Shown here: positions 32,130 to 45,900 of the stretch, piece after piece
Layout: each line of letters begins with the position of its first letter
Numbering within the stretch: position 1 is the first letter of the stretch
DNA from: Serripes groenlandicus
Taxonomy: Eukaryota; Mollusca; Bivalvia; Cardiida; Cardiidae
NCBI GenBank assembly: GCA_031761405.1
Contig: JASEVX010000010.1
Span: 11,659,933 to 11,723,932 of the forward strand
Direction of reading: 5' to 3'
DNA: 64,000 nucleotides
The notes under the pieces: generated by a model
The model's input: only the letters and a program-made list of their open reading frames with translations
Told to the model about the DNA's origin: nothing
Databases searched by the model: none
Position numbers and translations under genes: made by a program

Positions 32130-34832
32130 GAAGGATGTGGACTTTTCTGTCTCATCCAGAGAGCTAGTGAAAATGAATATTTCCTATGAGCGGCAATGGA
32201 AGACAGTTGGAATCGATTAGGCAAATTTTAGTTATACTGTTCTGATCAAAATATTTCATCATAAATTAAGATTTCATATTTTTGCAAACTTCTAAAGAAT
32301 TGCGTTTTCAGGTATTTTTGGTGCTGAAAACTCGGTCATTTTCAATATTGGCCACATGCATTTAGTAAAGTGGAAAAGGGAAGAGGACGCTACGTAATTG
32401 AGAGTAATTGCGTTATTAAAATACAAGAGTCGTTTAACGTTTTTTTCCCTTGTTCCTTGATTGGTTATAGGATAAAAAATGGTAGAAGTATTTCAAGATT
32501 AAAAGTTACCTGATTTGTTGTATAACAAAAACGATTTAAAACCAGGGTGTCGTCATTAACGAAGTTATGATAAGAGTCCGGAGACGGCAATTCTTCTTTG
32601 ACTTACAGTGAACATGACGTAAGTGAGCCGTTATAACTGTATTGGGTGTTGATGTCTCATTGTCTGCTAGCACAGACGGTGTTGCTCTTTATCTTGTAGC
32701 TTTAATGCAATCATGAAACACAGAGAGATAGTCTTGTGTGTTATTTTGTATATCTGTTTTACTCCATACATAATTATTTCTTTTCCCTTTTTCTTTTTTA
32801 GGGGGGAATTTAAATAGAACATAATTTAAATACAAACATTATATGTTCTATTGAAAAGTGCTATCCGTGTCTTCATAGGCAGTGTCTGTTTCTTCATCTG
32901 CGCTATTAAGCTCCCTAAAGAAAGCTCAATCGCTTACATTCTAAAGGATCCAACTATATTTCTTTTTACAGAAGTATCTTGAAACCTGTGACTAATTGGC
33001 GAACAGTGCAGGCCCAGATAGGACTGCACAGATGCAATGTTTGGTCAGGATTTACACTTTAAATAAACAAGTATGCTTGTAAGAAAAGTTTATTTCTAGG
33101 AATTGGTTTGTCAGTCTCGATAAACAAGGCGAATGAATACATAATACGGAAATGATGGACATTATCGTATATTATCTACCGTGTGATGTATTTTTTGCAA
33201 ACGGGTAAAACTCGATTGTACGATTTCAATGATTGTATGATCTCTGTTCCGGAAAAACTAACAACGGGATATTTGCAATCCTCTTATTCCAAGGTGGACT
33301 ATTGGATTTTCGAATTGATTACGTTAAACATTTTCTAAACGCTTCTTATCAACTGTGATTAATGGGTTCAAACAAAGTAGTTGACGGGTTAGCAAATAAT
33401 TTTTGAACCCGTCTGTGGGAAAAGGTACACGTTGGTGTTTCTTTACAGTGTCGGTTCAGGTCAGACTGCACATCTGATCCGTCGTAATATAATCTACACA
33501 AGGCTTATCTGGTTCAACACTGTTTACTAAGGCTTACTTGTACATCTTCTAACGGACGGATTCATTCATACTTGAAAAAAATACTAAGGCACAACAGGGT
33601 CTTTCAAATAGTACTATTTGAAAGACACTGGGCACGAATATAACCTGGTATGAAACATGTCGCACGAAAAGTGTAATTCGTAAACTTTAATATAAAGGGC
33701 AATAATGATAAAATTGCATTATATAGTAGTGGTGCTGAAAATAAGCATTCGATATACAGAAACACATGGTATACTGGTATGACTAGATGACGCTCAGAGA
33801 AGATATTGATCCGACCGGGCGGAGACACAGTTTTATCTACGAAGGTTTGCTTAACCCTTCTTCGTTTCAAATTACCAATATGAGGTGTCCATTTAATTAC
33901 TAGTATACGCCACTTTATTAAAGCGTCGTTCTTCCTTTATCGATCTCCAATTTGGAGAGACATTAATTCTCGCTGTATATAGCTCAAAGATAAGTAATTA
34001 AATTCGTTCTTTATTTCAATGTAAATCAATATCATTCATAGCTTAAAAATAATACAGATTTACAAACAAAGTCAAAATACTATAAATGATCATCCTAAAC
34101 AGTTCCAGTCACTGCCAAGTACTATAGCCTGGACTACGGATGTATTTGGTATATTTTGACTTATTTAATCCAAATTATACAAAGTATGATAATTGATTTT
34201 ATACCTTCCACCAGACTGCAGTGATTATGTGAAAATGGGATTAAGTCCATTATTAATATGTACTGGAACTGTTTCATTTGATCATGTTTTTGAACGGTCA
34301 GTTCTTGTACTTCATTGTACTTGCCCTGGGTCGACAAGTACTCGGTTAGGCACCAGACATTCTGTCCGTCAGCTTTCGACTACGTTTATTGAGTATGTGA
34401 TAATGACATTCAATTCAGTATAAATATGTGTACAATGTACTCGTCATATTTTTTAACGGTCAATTAGTGTTCTTAAATGAATTCGACGTGGGTCGACAAT
34501 TACTCAACAAGGGAGCAACACTTCTCGTCGTCCGCTATCAAAAATGTTTAGTCAAGTCATGCGTAACGATTGCAAGAGAAGACTTACAATCCCGAAATAT
34601 CATCTGCGAAGTAACTGCTAGACCGGTCGTTTGATAATTCAGGGATAAGTTATTAAAACAAATTATTCAAATTCCATCGGACAAAAACAAAAGCGTCTAA
34701 ACGGGTGTAAGTAAGTACATGCGTGCGTGCGTGTTTGTAGTAGTGGGTAAAATGTGTGATGAAATTATTAAATATATTTAAAATGACGTTAAATCGTATA
34801 TATAATCTCCCGTTTAACATTGTCATAAGGAT
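32130..34832. other. Non-coding region between segment 2 and gene 3
   Basis: No gene seen. The stretch is shared with 39000-42745 and 54200-57570. Short frames such as 34193-34423 are not conserved in the sister segments. Confidence 0.5.
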
Positions 34833-37751
34833 TTATTCATGCTCGCAATCTTTGAAGACTTGCATGACATAATCGGATACCGTGTAGCCTAAACCACCCA
34901 GTATAAATTTAGTCGTTACAGCCATACCGGCAGCTCCTGCACTTTGTAGTCCTGCATACAAGCCACCTGCCATCGTTGCTGAGCCCTGCAAAACGTATGT
35001 CATATATACCATTGTATTGCATGTTCATGACATACAAGTCAGTAATACCTGTGTGGATGATCCTTGTTTAAACAGTTGATTTAGAAAAAAATGCTAATAA
35101 CACTAAATTTCTCTTCTGCTTTTTTAACATTGTTCTAAACTATATAAAATGTTGAGGCCTCTACTTTATAAATGCCTAGATGTTCCGCAATGTTTATGTT
35201 TAAAAAGCGGCTTAGATCTTGTAAGCGATTGATATTGTTCGCTGCCATACATTTCTGGTTGATACGTGCTTTAAAGTTAAACAATCTTCACAATATCTCC
35301 TTGCGAACCGCTTTAGCCAAGCGGAGAAATGTGTTGCTTTTGCTGCGAGATGTGAAGACGTATATTTGATTGTAGCGATACAGCGAAAGTAATCGAACTT
35401 TCGTCTTAAGATATGTCATAATAATACAAGAACAAACGTGATCTTATACCGTATTACTTGATGCATTGTATTAAACAGCAGAGTATATGTATAGCATATT
35501 ATCTCTATGATCATCTACCCTCCTGGAATTCCTAAACAGTCATATATCTGTGGAATGCCATGCCAGGCGTATATTTGTCTGATTTAAAAGCTACACAAAT
35601 AAAGCAGTTTATAAACACATCGCTTCCAGTAATAATAAGTCGTAACAACAATATGGCTCAGACTGGATTCGAAATTAAACCCCATGGGTTGTAAAATCTC
35701 TATGTTGTTGTCGTTGACAGGAGGGAATACCTGTCCCCATGTATACTGCTGTTTTAGCAAAATTATAATTAAACGCATCTCACCCCAAACCAGGACGCAA
35801 TTGACCCTACTGCAACGCCTGCTGCTCCGAAACCTGCGGCTGCCAAAGCAAACGGAGTGGCCACCACCACAGCAATGCCAGCTCCTACTTTTACAAGTGT
35901 TTTACCTGATACGATGGTGGGTGCTGAAAAAGCAAGTTAAACGGTCCAGTAAGTGATTCCATTAGATAAAATAGTACACGGTGATTATCAAAGACTGTTC
36001 GATAAACTGTACTTTATTAAATGGTTTTCGGTGGTTTATCGAGAAATAACAGTGAGCTGTATTGTGATAAACTCGCTGTTTAAACACTTGGTTTTATATA
36101 TAGAGGAATAATGCCACTTAGATTGTATTACATTTTCCATCATGTCTAACTCAAGTCAAATTTCTTAAACGAAACGCCTTATCGTAGAAATAAAAGTTTT
36201 TCCCATTTTCTCATGCACGAGTTGACATTTATTATTATCATTTGAATGTTCTTTAAATATACATCAAAGCATAACCGTGTTATGTTCCGTATGGAGCTAC
36301 ATTGTGTGCGTTCGTTTTCTAATATAAATATAAGTAATGCGGTTCATATTCTGACGCTCTTTCATTGGGAGGGGCCTTGGATTCTAAAATCGTCTGAATC
36401 GGCTTGTATCAATTTAATGAAACCACGATCAACCTAAAGTTGCAGTTCTAGTTTCTATTCCGTGAATATACGTCTTCACCTATGCTGACTTCCAGTAACA
36501 TAAACGCTGAAGGTCAAATGAAATTGACGGTGGTTTGAGAATTTTGAACGTTATTTTAAATAAACAGTACTCTGATAACGTAATTAATGAATTAAATTAA
36601 TGCTTAACATCTATCATTTATTGTTAGTTGTACGTTTGAATTCCTATTGTGCTACTAAATATGGAGATCTGTGTTTACCTTCTTCACAGATAGGAGTCGG
36701 CTTGTTATATCCTCCTCCTGGTCGTGGACGGATCACATGACAGCCGGAAGGCACATAGCCATCATAGCAACTTAAAATGCATCTGCTTTCGCCATCCTTT
36801 TCATCGACGCGCCAGGTGTCCCCACTTCTTCCTGTAACAAATCATGAGATTTGCAATTTTTGACGATTTTAAATACGATTATATATAGATGACCCAATAC
36901 CCATATTGCAATTGTTGCTGTGGCTTACATACATATATTTAGGCTGTACTTAATTTAATAGGAATGGCAAGTATTTTTTACAGTTGTATATCTTTGCACT
37001 TACAGCGCTTGTTTTTATGAAACTTCAAATAATAAGAAACCATCACATACAAACCTCACTTTGAGGCCTAACCCTTTCCCTGATACAGTTGTTTGACACA
37101 AGTTCAAATGAAGTATTAAACAAACAAATTATGACATTGATCAAAAGAAAAACAGAAGAAATCCCTCATTATGAAATGTATGAGTAGGCAATTAAGTTCT
37201 CCTATAAGCATACATATTTATATCGATATTTTGATTTCGGCAAGTTATAGTCAAATTAGTTAAGCATGCTGTCTTACGATAGCTCGTATAATGGAACATC
37301 AGCATTTATGTTATTGACAATGATATTAAAAAAATAAACATCTTGAAATATAAACTCATTACATACAATACGTAATACTGTAATTTTCCGCCATTTTGAT
37401 ATCAAACGAAAACGAAAAAGTACTTTATTTTTGTTTTCTTTCGAAGATTTATTGTCTCGTTTTTATTGTACATATTGAGTAAATATAATTTCTTACATAC
37501 TCAAAAGCCCTTATAATCCCTACGAAAAAAAAAATCACCTAATTAATTTGATTCAGACGAAAACGAAACAACTCGACTTCATGTATCAGACCAAAGTAGG
37601 CATAATCTCGCTTTTAACATGTTTATATCAAAGTTTATTTAAAATCCCAAATTCACTTACTTGGACAAATATCATTTGGATTGGAACAACACACACAATT
37701 AAAGCTTGTCCAGAAAATGAAAGCAGTAAATAGTCTTATTGTGAACTCCAT
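34833..37751 (-). CDS. Gene 3: secreted IFI6/IFI27-like protein, intact
   Basis: Exons 37661-37751 (ATG), 36679-36831, 35784-35923 and 34833-34985 (TAA), with introns of phase 1, 1 and 0. The predicted product is 178 aa. Residues 1-30 form a signal peptide with core LFTAFIFWTSF, followed by CC. Exon 2 carries four Cys (RCILSC, GCHVI, ICEE) and the Arg-rich RPRPGGGYNKP turn. Exons 3 and 4 hold GAGIAVVVATPFALAAAGFG and AGGLYAGLQSAGAAG, the two halves of the IFI6/IFI27 hydrophobic domain, split at the same place as the exon boundary. The product probably enters the secretory pathway and inserts in or acts on membranes. Introns are 827-929 bp, compact and free of insertions. Two ISRE-like motifs lie in intron 1. 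It is the best full-length copy in the window. Confidence 0.82.
37404..37418 (-). promoter_or_regulatory. Distal ISRE-like motif of gene 3
   Basis: Gene strand TTTTCGTTTTCGTTT, one mismatch to the ISRE core, about 245 bp inside intron 1. Confidence 0.45.
37557..37569 (-). promoter_or_regulatory. Proximal ISRE-like motif of gene 3
   Basis: Gene strand GTTTCGTTTTCGT, matching GTTTCNNTTTCNY, 92 bp inside intron 1. Confidence 0.55.
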
Positions 37752-37850
37752 CTTTTCGGTTATCTCGTGTTACGAACGTTCAAGTGTGTCCCGGGTTAGA
37801 TCATATGACGAACGTTTAAGTCATATCGCTGAATAGCCTACTTTACACCA
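37752..37850 (-). promoter_or_regulatory. Conserved 5' flank of gene 3
   Basis: Contains TGATCTAACCCGGGACA (gene strand, 37787-37803) followed upstream by the shared CGTTCGTCATATGATC block, as before gene 4. Confidence 0.4.
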
Positions 37851-38309
37851 GAGCTATTGATGAAGTGTTTATCGAATCCTATCTTCTTTATTTGCATTTA
37901 ACCCTTTCCCACATACAACACATTTTGCAACAGACAACTTTGAAAATATCTAGTCATAGATATGGAAAATCTCTATCAATGAAGGTACAATCATGGATCA
38001 AAAGTGAAAACATTGAGGCGAAAGGGGAAATGCTGATAATGTCATCAAAGACCGTCTGCTGTAGGAGCGTTCGAAAATGTTTGCATGTAAGCGTTAAGTG
38101 ATTGTGCTGAATAGTGGTATTTTCTATACAGCAATTTACAAAATCCATATTGAAGCGAAGGTATTCTGCTTGAGTTGCCTTTGATAAAGGGTGTGTAATT
38201 TGACTCCATAGTACATGTTATATATATATATATTTTTACACATTTATAACTGTAAACTAGAACGTTTTAGCGTGTATGGATATTTTAAAAACACTTAGGC
38301 TAATTTTGA

Positions 38310-38475
38310 TATAAAGCTGTTTTCGACGCTATTTCAGTTATATCACGGTTCTCAGTTCACCTGACGTGTACTTAATATCTTTCTCACATATGTTCTCCAC
38401 GAAACATTCATCAAAGGTAACTGGTTACCGGAAAAAAAATCGACCCGGGTTCTCGACTGGTAGTCCTCTCGTTGT
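38310..38475 (-). mobile_element. SINE relic, head truncated
   Basis: Minus strand has the ACCGTGATATAACTGAAATA block and the tail CGTCGAAAACAGCTTTATAT. Only a trace of the tRNA head remains. Confidence 0.55.
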
Positions 38476-38613
38476 TACATGTAATACACTATATACTTTA
38501 GGTATTTTACACATCTATAACTGCTTAGGGTAGAATGAATAGATATGCAATGTTTGTATGCGAATGCACATTATTACAACAATTAAACCATTAAACTTCT
38601 ATGTTATTTTGAA

Positions 38614-38755
38614 ATTAAAGTCTTTATTAATGGTCTTTCATATCAAGTTGACCTGACGTGTGCTTCATGACTTTTCTTACACCTTTGAAACATTTATACA
38701 ATGTAACTGGCTACATTCCAATTTATATCGCCCCTCCACTGTTATCGGCAGGAGT
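38614..38755 (-). mobile_element. Short SINE relic
   Basis: Only the distal body and tail (GCACACGTCAGGTCAACTTG) are recognisable; the head and the GCCGTGATAT core are deleted. Confidence 0.45.
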
Positions 38756-38886
38756 AAAGGATGTGGACTTTTCTGTCTCATCCATCACGTTGATACCCAG
38801 AGAGCTAGTCAAAATGAACATTTTCTATTCGCGAGAATGGAAGTCTAGTACCTTCTAGGCCAATGTTAGTTATGAGGTTCTGATCA

Positions 38887-38978
38887 CAGGGATGTGCTCC
38901 TCTGAAACATATGTATGACCTTATGCATAGGGATTTATGCATAGGGTCATATTTATTTTTAGAGGAGCAGGTACATGT
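38887..38978. mobile_element. 92-bp hairpin insertion with 10-bp target duplication
   Basis: Flanked by GTTCTGATCA at 38877-38886 and 38979-38988. The interior folds on itself: TGCTCCTCT...AGAGGAGCA outside, ATGACC...GGTCAT and ATGCATA steps inside. Sister segments have one copy of the flank and no insert. It is a MITE-like element; the 10-bp duplication would suit a Mutator-like transposase. Confidence 0.7.
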
Positions 38979-38988
38979 GTTCTGATCA

Positions 38989-41900
38989 AAATATTTTATC
39001 ATAAATGAAGATTTCATAGTCTTGCAAACTTATAATTAATTGCCTTCTCAATGTTAAAACCAATGTTTTGGTGTTGAAAACTTGGACATTTTCAATATTG
39101 GTTCCATATAATGATTATAGTGAAAAGGGAGCAGGACGCTAAGTAAGTGGAAGTAATTGCGTTATTAAAGCACAAGAGTCGATACACGGTTATTTCCCTT
39201 GTTCCATGATTGGTTAATTGCCAAGTTAAATGTGTGTATCTATGTTAATCTATCAGTTAAATTCTAAATCAGCTGAAAAAGAGTTAGCACAAGCTGGGTA
39301 GTTTTACATATGGTAGGTTGAGAAATGGTAAAGTATTTCAGGATTAAAAGTTACCTAATTTGTTGTTTAAAAAACCGAATTAAAACCAGGATGTCTTCAT
39401 TACCGAAGCTGCCGGAGTCGACAATACTTCTTTGACTATTGATGAATATGGGGTGAGTGAGCCGTTATAACTATATTGGGTGTGGATGGATCATTGTCTG
39501 TTCGCACAGACGGTGTTGCTCTTTATCTTGCAGCTTTAATGTAATCATGAAACACAAATAGTCTTGTCTTTTATTTTGTATATCTTTTTTACTCTATACA
39601 TGATTATTTCCTTTCCTTTGTTTTTTCTAGGATGTAATTTATATAGAATAATATTTAGATACAACAATCATATTTTCTATTGAAAAGTGCTATCCGTGTC
39701 TTCATAGGCAGTGTCTATTTTTTCATCGTCATCTGCGCTATGAAGCTCCCCAAGGATTGCTCAATCGCTTACATTCTTACTGATCGAACTAGATTTTTTT
39801 CTACAGAAGTATCTTGAAACCTGTGACTAATTGGCGAACAGTGCAGACCCAGATAGGACTGCGGGGATGCAACGTTTGGTCAGAAATTACACTTTAAATA
39901 AACCAGTGTGCTTGTAAGTACGGTTTCCTTCTAGGAATTGGTTTGGCAGAGTCGATAAACCAGACAAATGAATACATTTTATGGAAATGATGGACATTAC
40001 CGCATATCATCTACTGTGTGATGAATTATTTTCAAAGGGTTAGAACTCTACCGTACGATTCGTCTGATCTCTGTTCCGGAAAACCTAACAATGTGACATT
40101 TGCAATCCTCTGATTCCATGCGGGATTTGTTGTATCTTCAAATTGATTACGTTAAATAATTTCTAGACGCTTCTTATCATCCGTGATTAATGAGTTCAAA
40201 CAAAATATACTGGTTAGCAAATCATTTTCTGGAAAAGGTACACGTTAGTGTTTCTAAACAGTAAAGGTTCAGGTCAGACTTCAACTTTTTTCCATCTTAA
40301 TCTACACAAGTCTTATCTAGTTATACACTGTTCACAAAGGCTTACTTGCAAGTCTTTAAACGGAATCAGTCATGCTTGTTACATATTCTAAGGCACGAAT
40401 ATAACCCGGAATGAAAAATGTCGCACGAAAAATGTAGTTCGTAAATTAAAGGACAATTATAATCAAATTGCATTATATAACGAAGGCTTTGCTGCTTATA
40501 ACCGATCGTTCTACAGAAACTCTAAATATACTGGTATAACTAGATGACGCTCAGAGAAGATCCTGGTCCGACAGTGCGGGGACACATCCTGATCTACATC
40601 TGTTCTGGTCGCAAAGTCCCGAAGGTTGGTCTTACTGTGCTTTGGTTCGAATGATCATTCCTTTGAGGTGACTATTGTATTACTAGTATAGGCCACGTTA
40701 TTAAAGCGGTGTTCTCCCGTTATCGATCTCCAATTAAAAGGAACATTAACTCTCAAGTATACTCATTGTACATTATATAGCTCAAGGAAAAGTAATTAAA
40801 TTCGTTCTATATTCAAATGTAAATTAACAAATGATATCATTCTCAGCTTAAAAATGATAAATATTTACAAACAAAGTCAAAATACTAACAAACATCAAAC
40901 AAACAGTTCCAGCCACTGTCAATGTATTTGGTGTACTTTGACTTATATAGGTCAAATTATACCAAGTAGTCCCTAAAGACCACGTAGTCTCTTAAAATCA
41001 AGTTGTCCCTAGAGGTCAAATTACGCTAAATACATCCGCTGACTTGCTGATCTACACCACTATAGACCCTAAAAAAACCTTTGTTCGCGTAGAAATGAGT
41101 GTATACCATCACTAGAATGTATTGAATATATGACATCGAGTTTAAATGCATTGTAAATGTGTATAGGATGCACTTGAAATGATTGACGTGATCACTTGTA
41201 GTATTTTGACCATGTTTGAAAGAGAAAGTAGAGAATGCTAAACACCGGTTTTGGCCGGGCCCGAATTGGTCCGAAATGACGGTAACCATTTTCGCCTGAT
41301 GAGTTCTTTTTTGCATGAGTTGACCCCTTATTTTCTTTGGATTGTGTTAAAGCTAAGAGGTAAACATTTTCAATGATATATGCTGTTCTACATGAGAAAT
41401 GCTTAGAAAGCGTAACAATTGAGGACTGAAACTGGTCGATTTACATGGAAACAAAGGAATACTTTATTTGGTGTATTGTAACCTAAACACCAAATCAATT
41501 CCTTCTAAGTTGTATGCTTTCACGCAAAACATAGGTCTTCGCCAAGGAAAAAAAAACCACATCACATGTTTAGGTTTTACTGTGTCAAATGTTCATAGAA
41601 ATGATCAAACTTTATATTTATGCACTATTCTCAGACATTTTAGGCAACCAGTACCATCATTTTCAACCAGTGTGACTGTATCAAAACATTTTTGCAAACG
41701 ACACTAATTTGACCTGTCATTTGTGTGGACTCTGAAGCTCCTTTAGACACCTTCTTTGTCCTCAGAGATATTGTTGTTGTGTACAGAGAATGATGTAAAA
41801 TGAAAGCAAAATACCTAATTTTAGGACAACTAGGCAATTTTTTTAAAAAATATCAAATTTCCTATACAACCCAAACCTTCAGTCCGGCAAGTTTTCTGCG

Positions 41901-42745
41901 ATCGCGCATCATACAGGTCTTGCATAAACACATAACATGTTTAGGTTTTACTGTGTTCCATGTTTAAAAAAATGACTAAACTTCATGATTATGCCTGTTT
42001 GAGGCAAATAACCAATCAAAGAAAAAATTAAATAGCTTGAAAAACATCAAAGTTTAAGGAAAAATGTCAAAAAGACAAATGACCCCTAATGACCGGATAC
42101 CCCCATGAACCTTAATTACGCTCCAGGCATACAGTTTCATCATTTTCAAGCAATTTGACTGAATCCCACCCTGTAAAGTACCCAAGAATGCTTCAATATG
42201 TGCAGCTGACACAATATTGTCTTTTGATATATTCCACCCAAAAAGCTGATTGTAAACCATCATCAGACTACATTGGGTATGTGATAATGATATTCAATTC
42301 AGTGTAAACATGTATAGTATGTACTGGAACTGTTTCATTTATTCATGTTTTTGAACGGTCAATAAGTGTTCAACATTGAATTTGCCGTGGGTCAACAATG
42401 ATTCGGCTAGAGATCAGAAATTATCACCGTCCGCTATCACCAATGTTTAGTCAAGTCATGTGTAACGATTGCAAAACAAGACTAACAACTCCGAACAATC
42501 ATCTGCGAAGAAACTGATAAACAGGTTCTTTGAGAACGCAGGGATAATATTTTAAGACAGATTGTTCAAAATCCCTCTCACTCGATCAGACAAAAACAAA
42601 AGCTAGTAAACAGGTGTGAGTACGTACATGTGTGCGTGTGTGCATGCTTGGAGTAGTGGTTGCTGTGTGTGATAAAATAATTAAATCGACTTGAAATGTC
42701 GATAAATCATATATATAAACAATCGTTAAACATTGACGTAAATAT
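38989..42745. other. Non-coding region before gene 4
   Basis: No gene. It contains AAGTAGTCCCTAAA-type short repeats (40955-41010), an AAACACCGGTTTTGGCCGGG block (41242-41262), and an internal partial duplication of GTTTAGGTTTTACTGTGT (41570 and 41940). Confidence 0.5.
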
Positions 42746-42956
42746 TTATTCGGGCTCGCAACCTTTAAAGTTGTTCATGACATAATCAGATGCCGTGTAG
42801 ACGAAACCACCAATTCCGACTTGAGTCGCTGCAGTTAAGCCGGCGTCTCCTACACTCTGTAGTTCTGCAAACCAGCCACCTGCCACCGTTGCTGGGCCCT
42901 GAAAAGAGAAGTTAATATACTCTACTGTTTTAGAATGTGCATGATATACAAGACAT

Positions 42957-42992
<36 letters not shown>

Positions 42993-45900
42993 GGTGCTTA
43001 CTGATTTAACTATTGTGGAAAAGGGGGAAAATAAAAACGACCAATTTCTCTTCTGCCTTTTCACAAACTACTCTAAACTGTATAAAGAGTATAGAGGGCC
43101 TCTATGGTTTCGGTCTTCAAGCGATCCATATGTGTCCTGGTTGATAAGTACTTTAATCTTATTATCTCAAAACCATCTCCTTACGAACCGCCTCAGCAAA
43201 ACGGAAGAATGTATTGACATTGCTGCAATATGTGAAGACGTTTGTGAGCTTGTTCCGATACAGCGAAAGTTATCGAACTTCCGTCTACAGACATGCCACA
43301 ATAATACAAGAACATCTTATACAGTAGGCTTTCATGTATCTAATTAAACAGAATAGTATATGTATAGCCGTTCATCTACCCTCATTGAATGCCTAAACAG
43401 TCATGACTTTCGCATATTTGTCTGATGTAGAAACTATGTAAATAAAGCAGTTTATTAACAATTCGTTTTCCAGTAATCATTTGTTGTCATTAACAAAATA
43501 ATAAAACGCCTTGATTATGAACTGTCGAAGTTGTCGTCGTTGACAGGAGGGAAAACCTGTCACGCTGTCTAGTCCTGACTTATCACAATTATAATCTAAA
43601 GTATCTCACCTGAAGCCAGGAAGCTAGGAACCCTACTGTAATGCCTGCTGCACCGAAACCTGCGGCTGGAGCATTAGGTGCGGCCACCGCCACTGCAACG
43701 CCAGCTCCTACTTTCAGAAGTGTACTACCTGATACGATCGAAGGTGCTGAAAAAAAAGGTTCTGTAAGTGATTTCAATAGATAATATAGAACACGGTGAT
43801 TATCAAAACCTGTAAGATATACTGTACAGTATTAAATGATTGGCGGATGTTTAACGAAACAATAACAATGAGTTGTATTGTGATAAACTCACTCTTTCGA
43901 CACAAATTTAGTATATTTAGTTAACGATACGTCTTTCCGTACAAATAAATGTTTTTTTCGTTTTTTACATGCACGATTTTTGTTCTTTCTTATTAGCACT
44001 TAAGTATATTTCAAATACACATGAAAGCGTGAACGTGTTGTGTTCAGTAGATAACTGTATTGAGTCTGTGTATTTTTGTAGAAAGAGGTCAAGCGGTTCA
44101 TATTCTAACGCTCTTCCGTTGGGTTGCGTGGCGGATTTTAAATTTAAAAGAAATCGTCTGAATTGGTTTATATCAATTAAATAAATCCACCGACAACCTA
44201 AGGTTGCGGTTCAAGTGTCAGCTCCATGTATATACTTCTACTCGTAAACTGAGTTCCTGCAATTCGTACGCGAAATTTTAAATGCAATTGACAGTGGTTT
44301 GAGAATTTCGAGTGTTGTGTGAAATAATACGAACTCTATTAACATATTTTTATTGTGGAAGACAGTGGTGCAGATATAAAGCGTCGTCATCTTGTACTTA
44401 AGGTTCCTGGTTCGAATCCCGTGCGGAGCGGATTCTGATATTTCAAACCAAACGGCGATAGTACAGGTTAAGTATCCAGGAAGTAGACATCAAGCGTGAT
44501 TAATATAAGATTAAAGCTTTTTTCTCAATCGATGAAAAATGGATAAATATTAACATATTTCTATTCATAAGGATCAAGTGTGAATGTTTTACTTATACAC
44601 AACTGAACATCTTTGGGTTAGATGTACGTTTGAGTTCCTATTGTTCTACAAATTATGGAGATCTGTGATTACCTTTTTCACAGAAAGGGATCCGTTTGTT
44701 ATATCTTCCTCCAGAAAGTGGACGGACCACGTGGCAGCCGGAAGGTACATATCCATCAGAGCACGTTAAAATGCATCTGTAATTCCCATCCTTTTTATCG
44801 ACACGCCAGAATTCCCCATTTTCTGTAAATAATTATGAGATATGCGATTTTTGGACAATTACAAATCTAAACTATCAATTAGCATTGTAAGAAAATTAAA
44901 ACAATGATCAATAAAAAGTATCAATAAAGTTCATTAATGGTTAAATGATCAAAATAATTATTCTCAGAAAATAAAATCAGACAAATGTACCTAAAGGGTT
45001 AACGTGGTAGTAATGAGAATGATTCATTTTCCTTCGTATTCCCGATTTGTTTTGATTAAGATTACATTTCACGCCTGAGTATGTCCAACTATGTATTTAC
45101 TTTTCTAAGATAGTACAATGAAAAGCACATTTTATCTTTACAGTTTCCCTTTCAACGTTGAAGTTGTCCTAAACAGAAGGACTAGATAGAAATGTAGCCC
45201 TCTTTATCATTGAACATTCACTTTTTAAAGATTGGGGTACATGCATTCAATCGAAAAACATTACCAGAATATTAACAGAATGTGTGAAATATTGAGAATG
45301 AATATAAAAGGAACACTTTGTTGTTTATAGCTCAATTAGTCTAAACTTCAAAAGTAAGTAAACATTGAATATTACTACACGAACATGTCTCTTTATTTCA
45401 ATTGCAATTAACATATCTGATCATCAAGCAGGAATCATGTGTAGAAGACAAAAATACCTCCAAGGCCAAGGGAATGCAATCGTAGGTCATGAACTTGACG
45501 TTTATTAGTTTAAAGTTAAATGACAAATACAATTAAATTATATTAAATGCAATTGTCATGGCGAATTGAGTTACAATTTATTAGCTTAGCATCTTCAACT
45601 CCAATGTTAATGAAACTGCACATGTTTAGGAACGACCACATGATATGGCCATGTACATGTACATGTAGTAGATCAACTATCTCTAAGGACAATCTCACTA
45701 TGAGTCATTATTAATTTACACCGGCTTTACTCTTTCCCCGATACAGTCGGTTGACGCCATTTCAGACGAAGAATTCCACGCAGCAGTATGTTCAAAGAAG
45801 AAATCACTCATTATTTCAATTTCTCAAATGCATTTCTTCTAATTTGTTCCAAGCAGACGACTCTTAAAACTTCTTATCCAATATTGGTGAAACTGTTGAC

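Larger units (their letters stand above)
32110..38740. repeat. Paralogous segment 3 (6.6 kb)
   Basis: Third array member, the least disturbed by insertions, carrying intact gene 3. Confidence 0.6.

Noticed and set aside
42937..43347. 136-codon frame on the plus strand
   Set aside because: It lies in intron 3 of gene 4, begins in a dinucleotide repeat, and its counterpart at 57763-58062 has a different frame and end.
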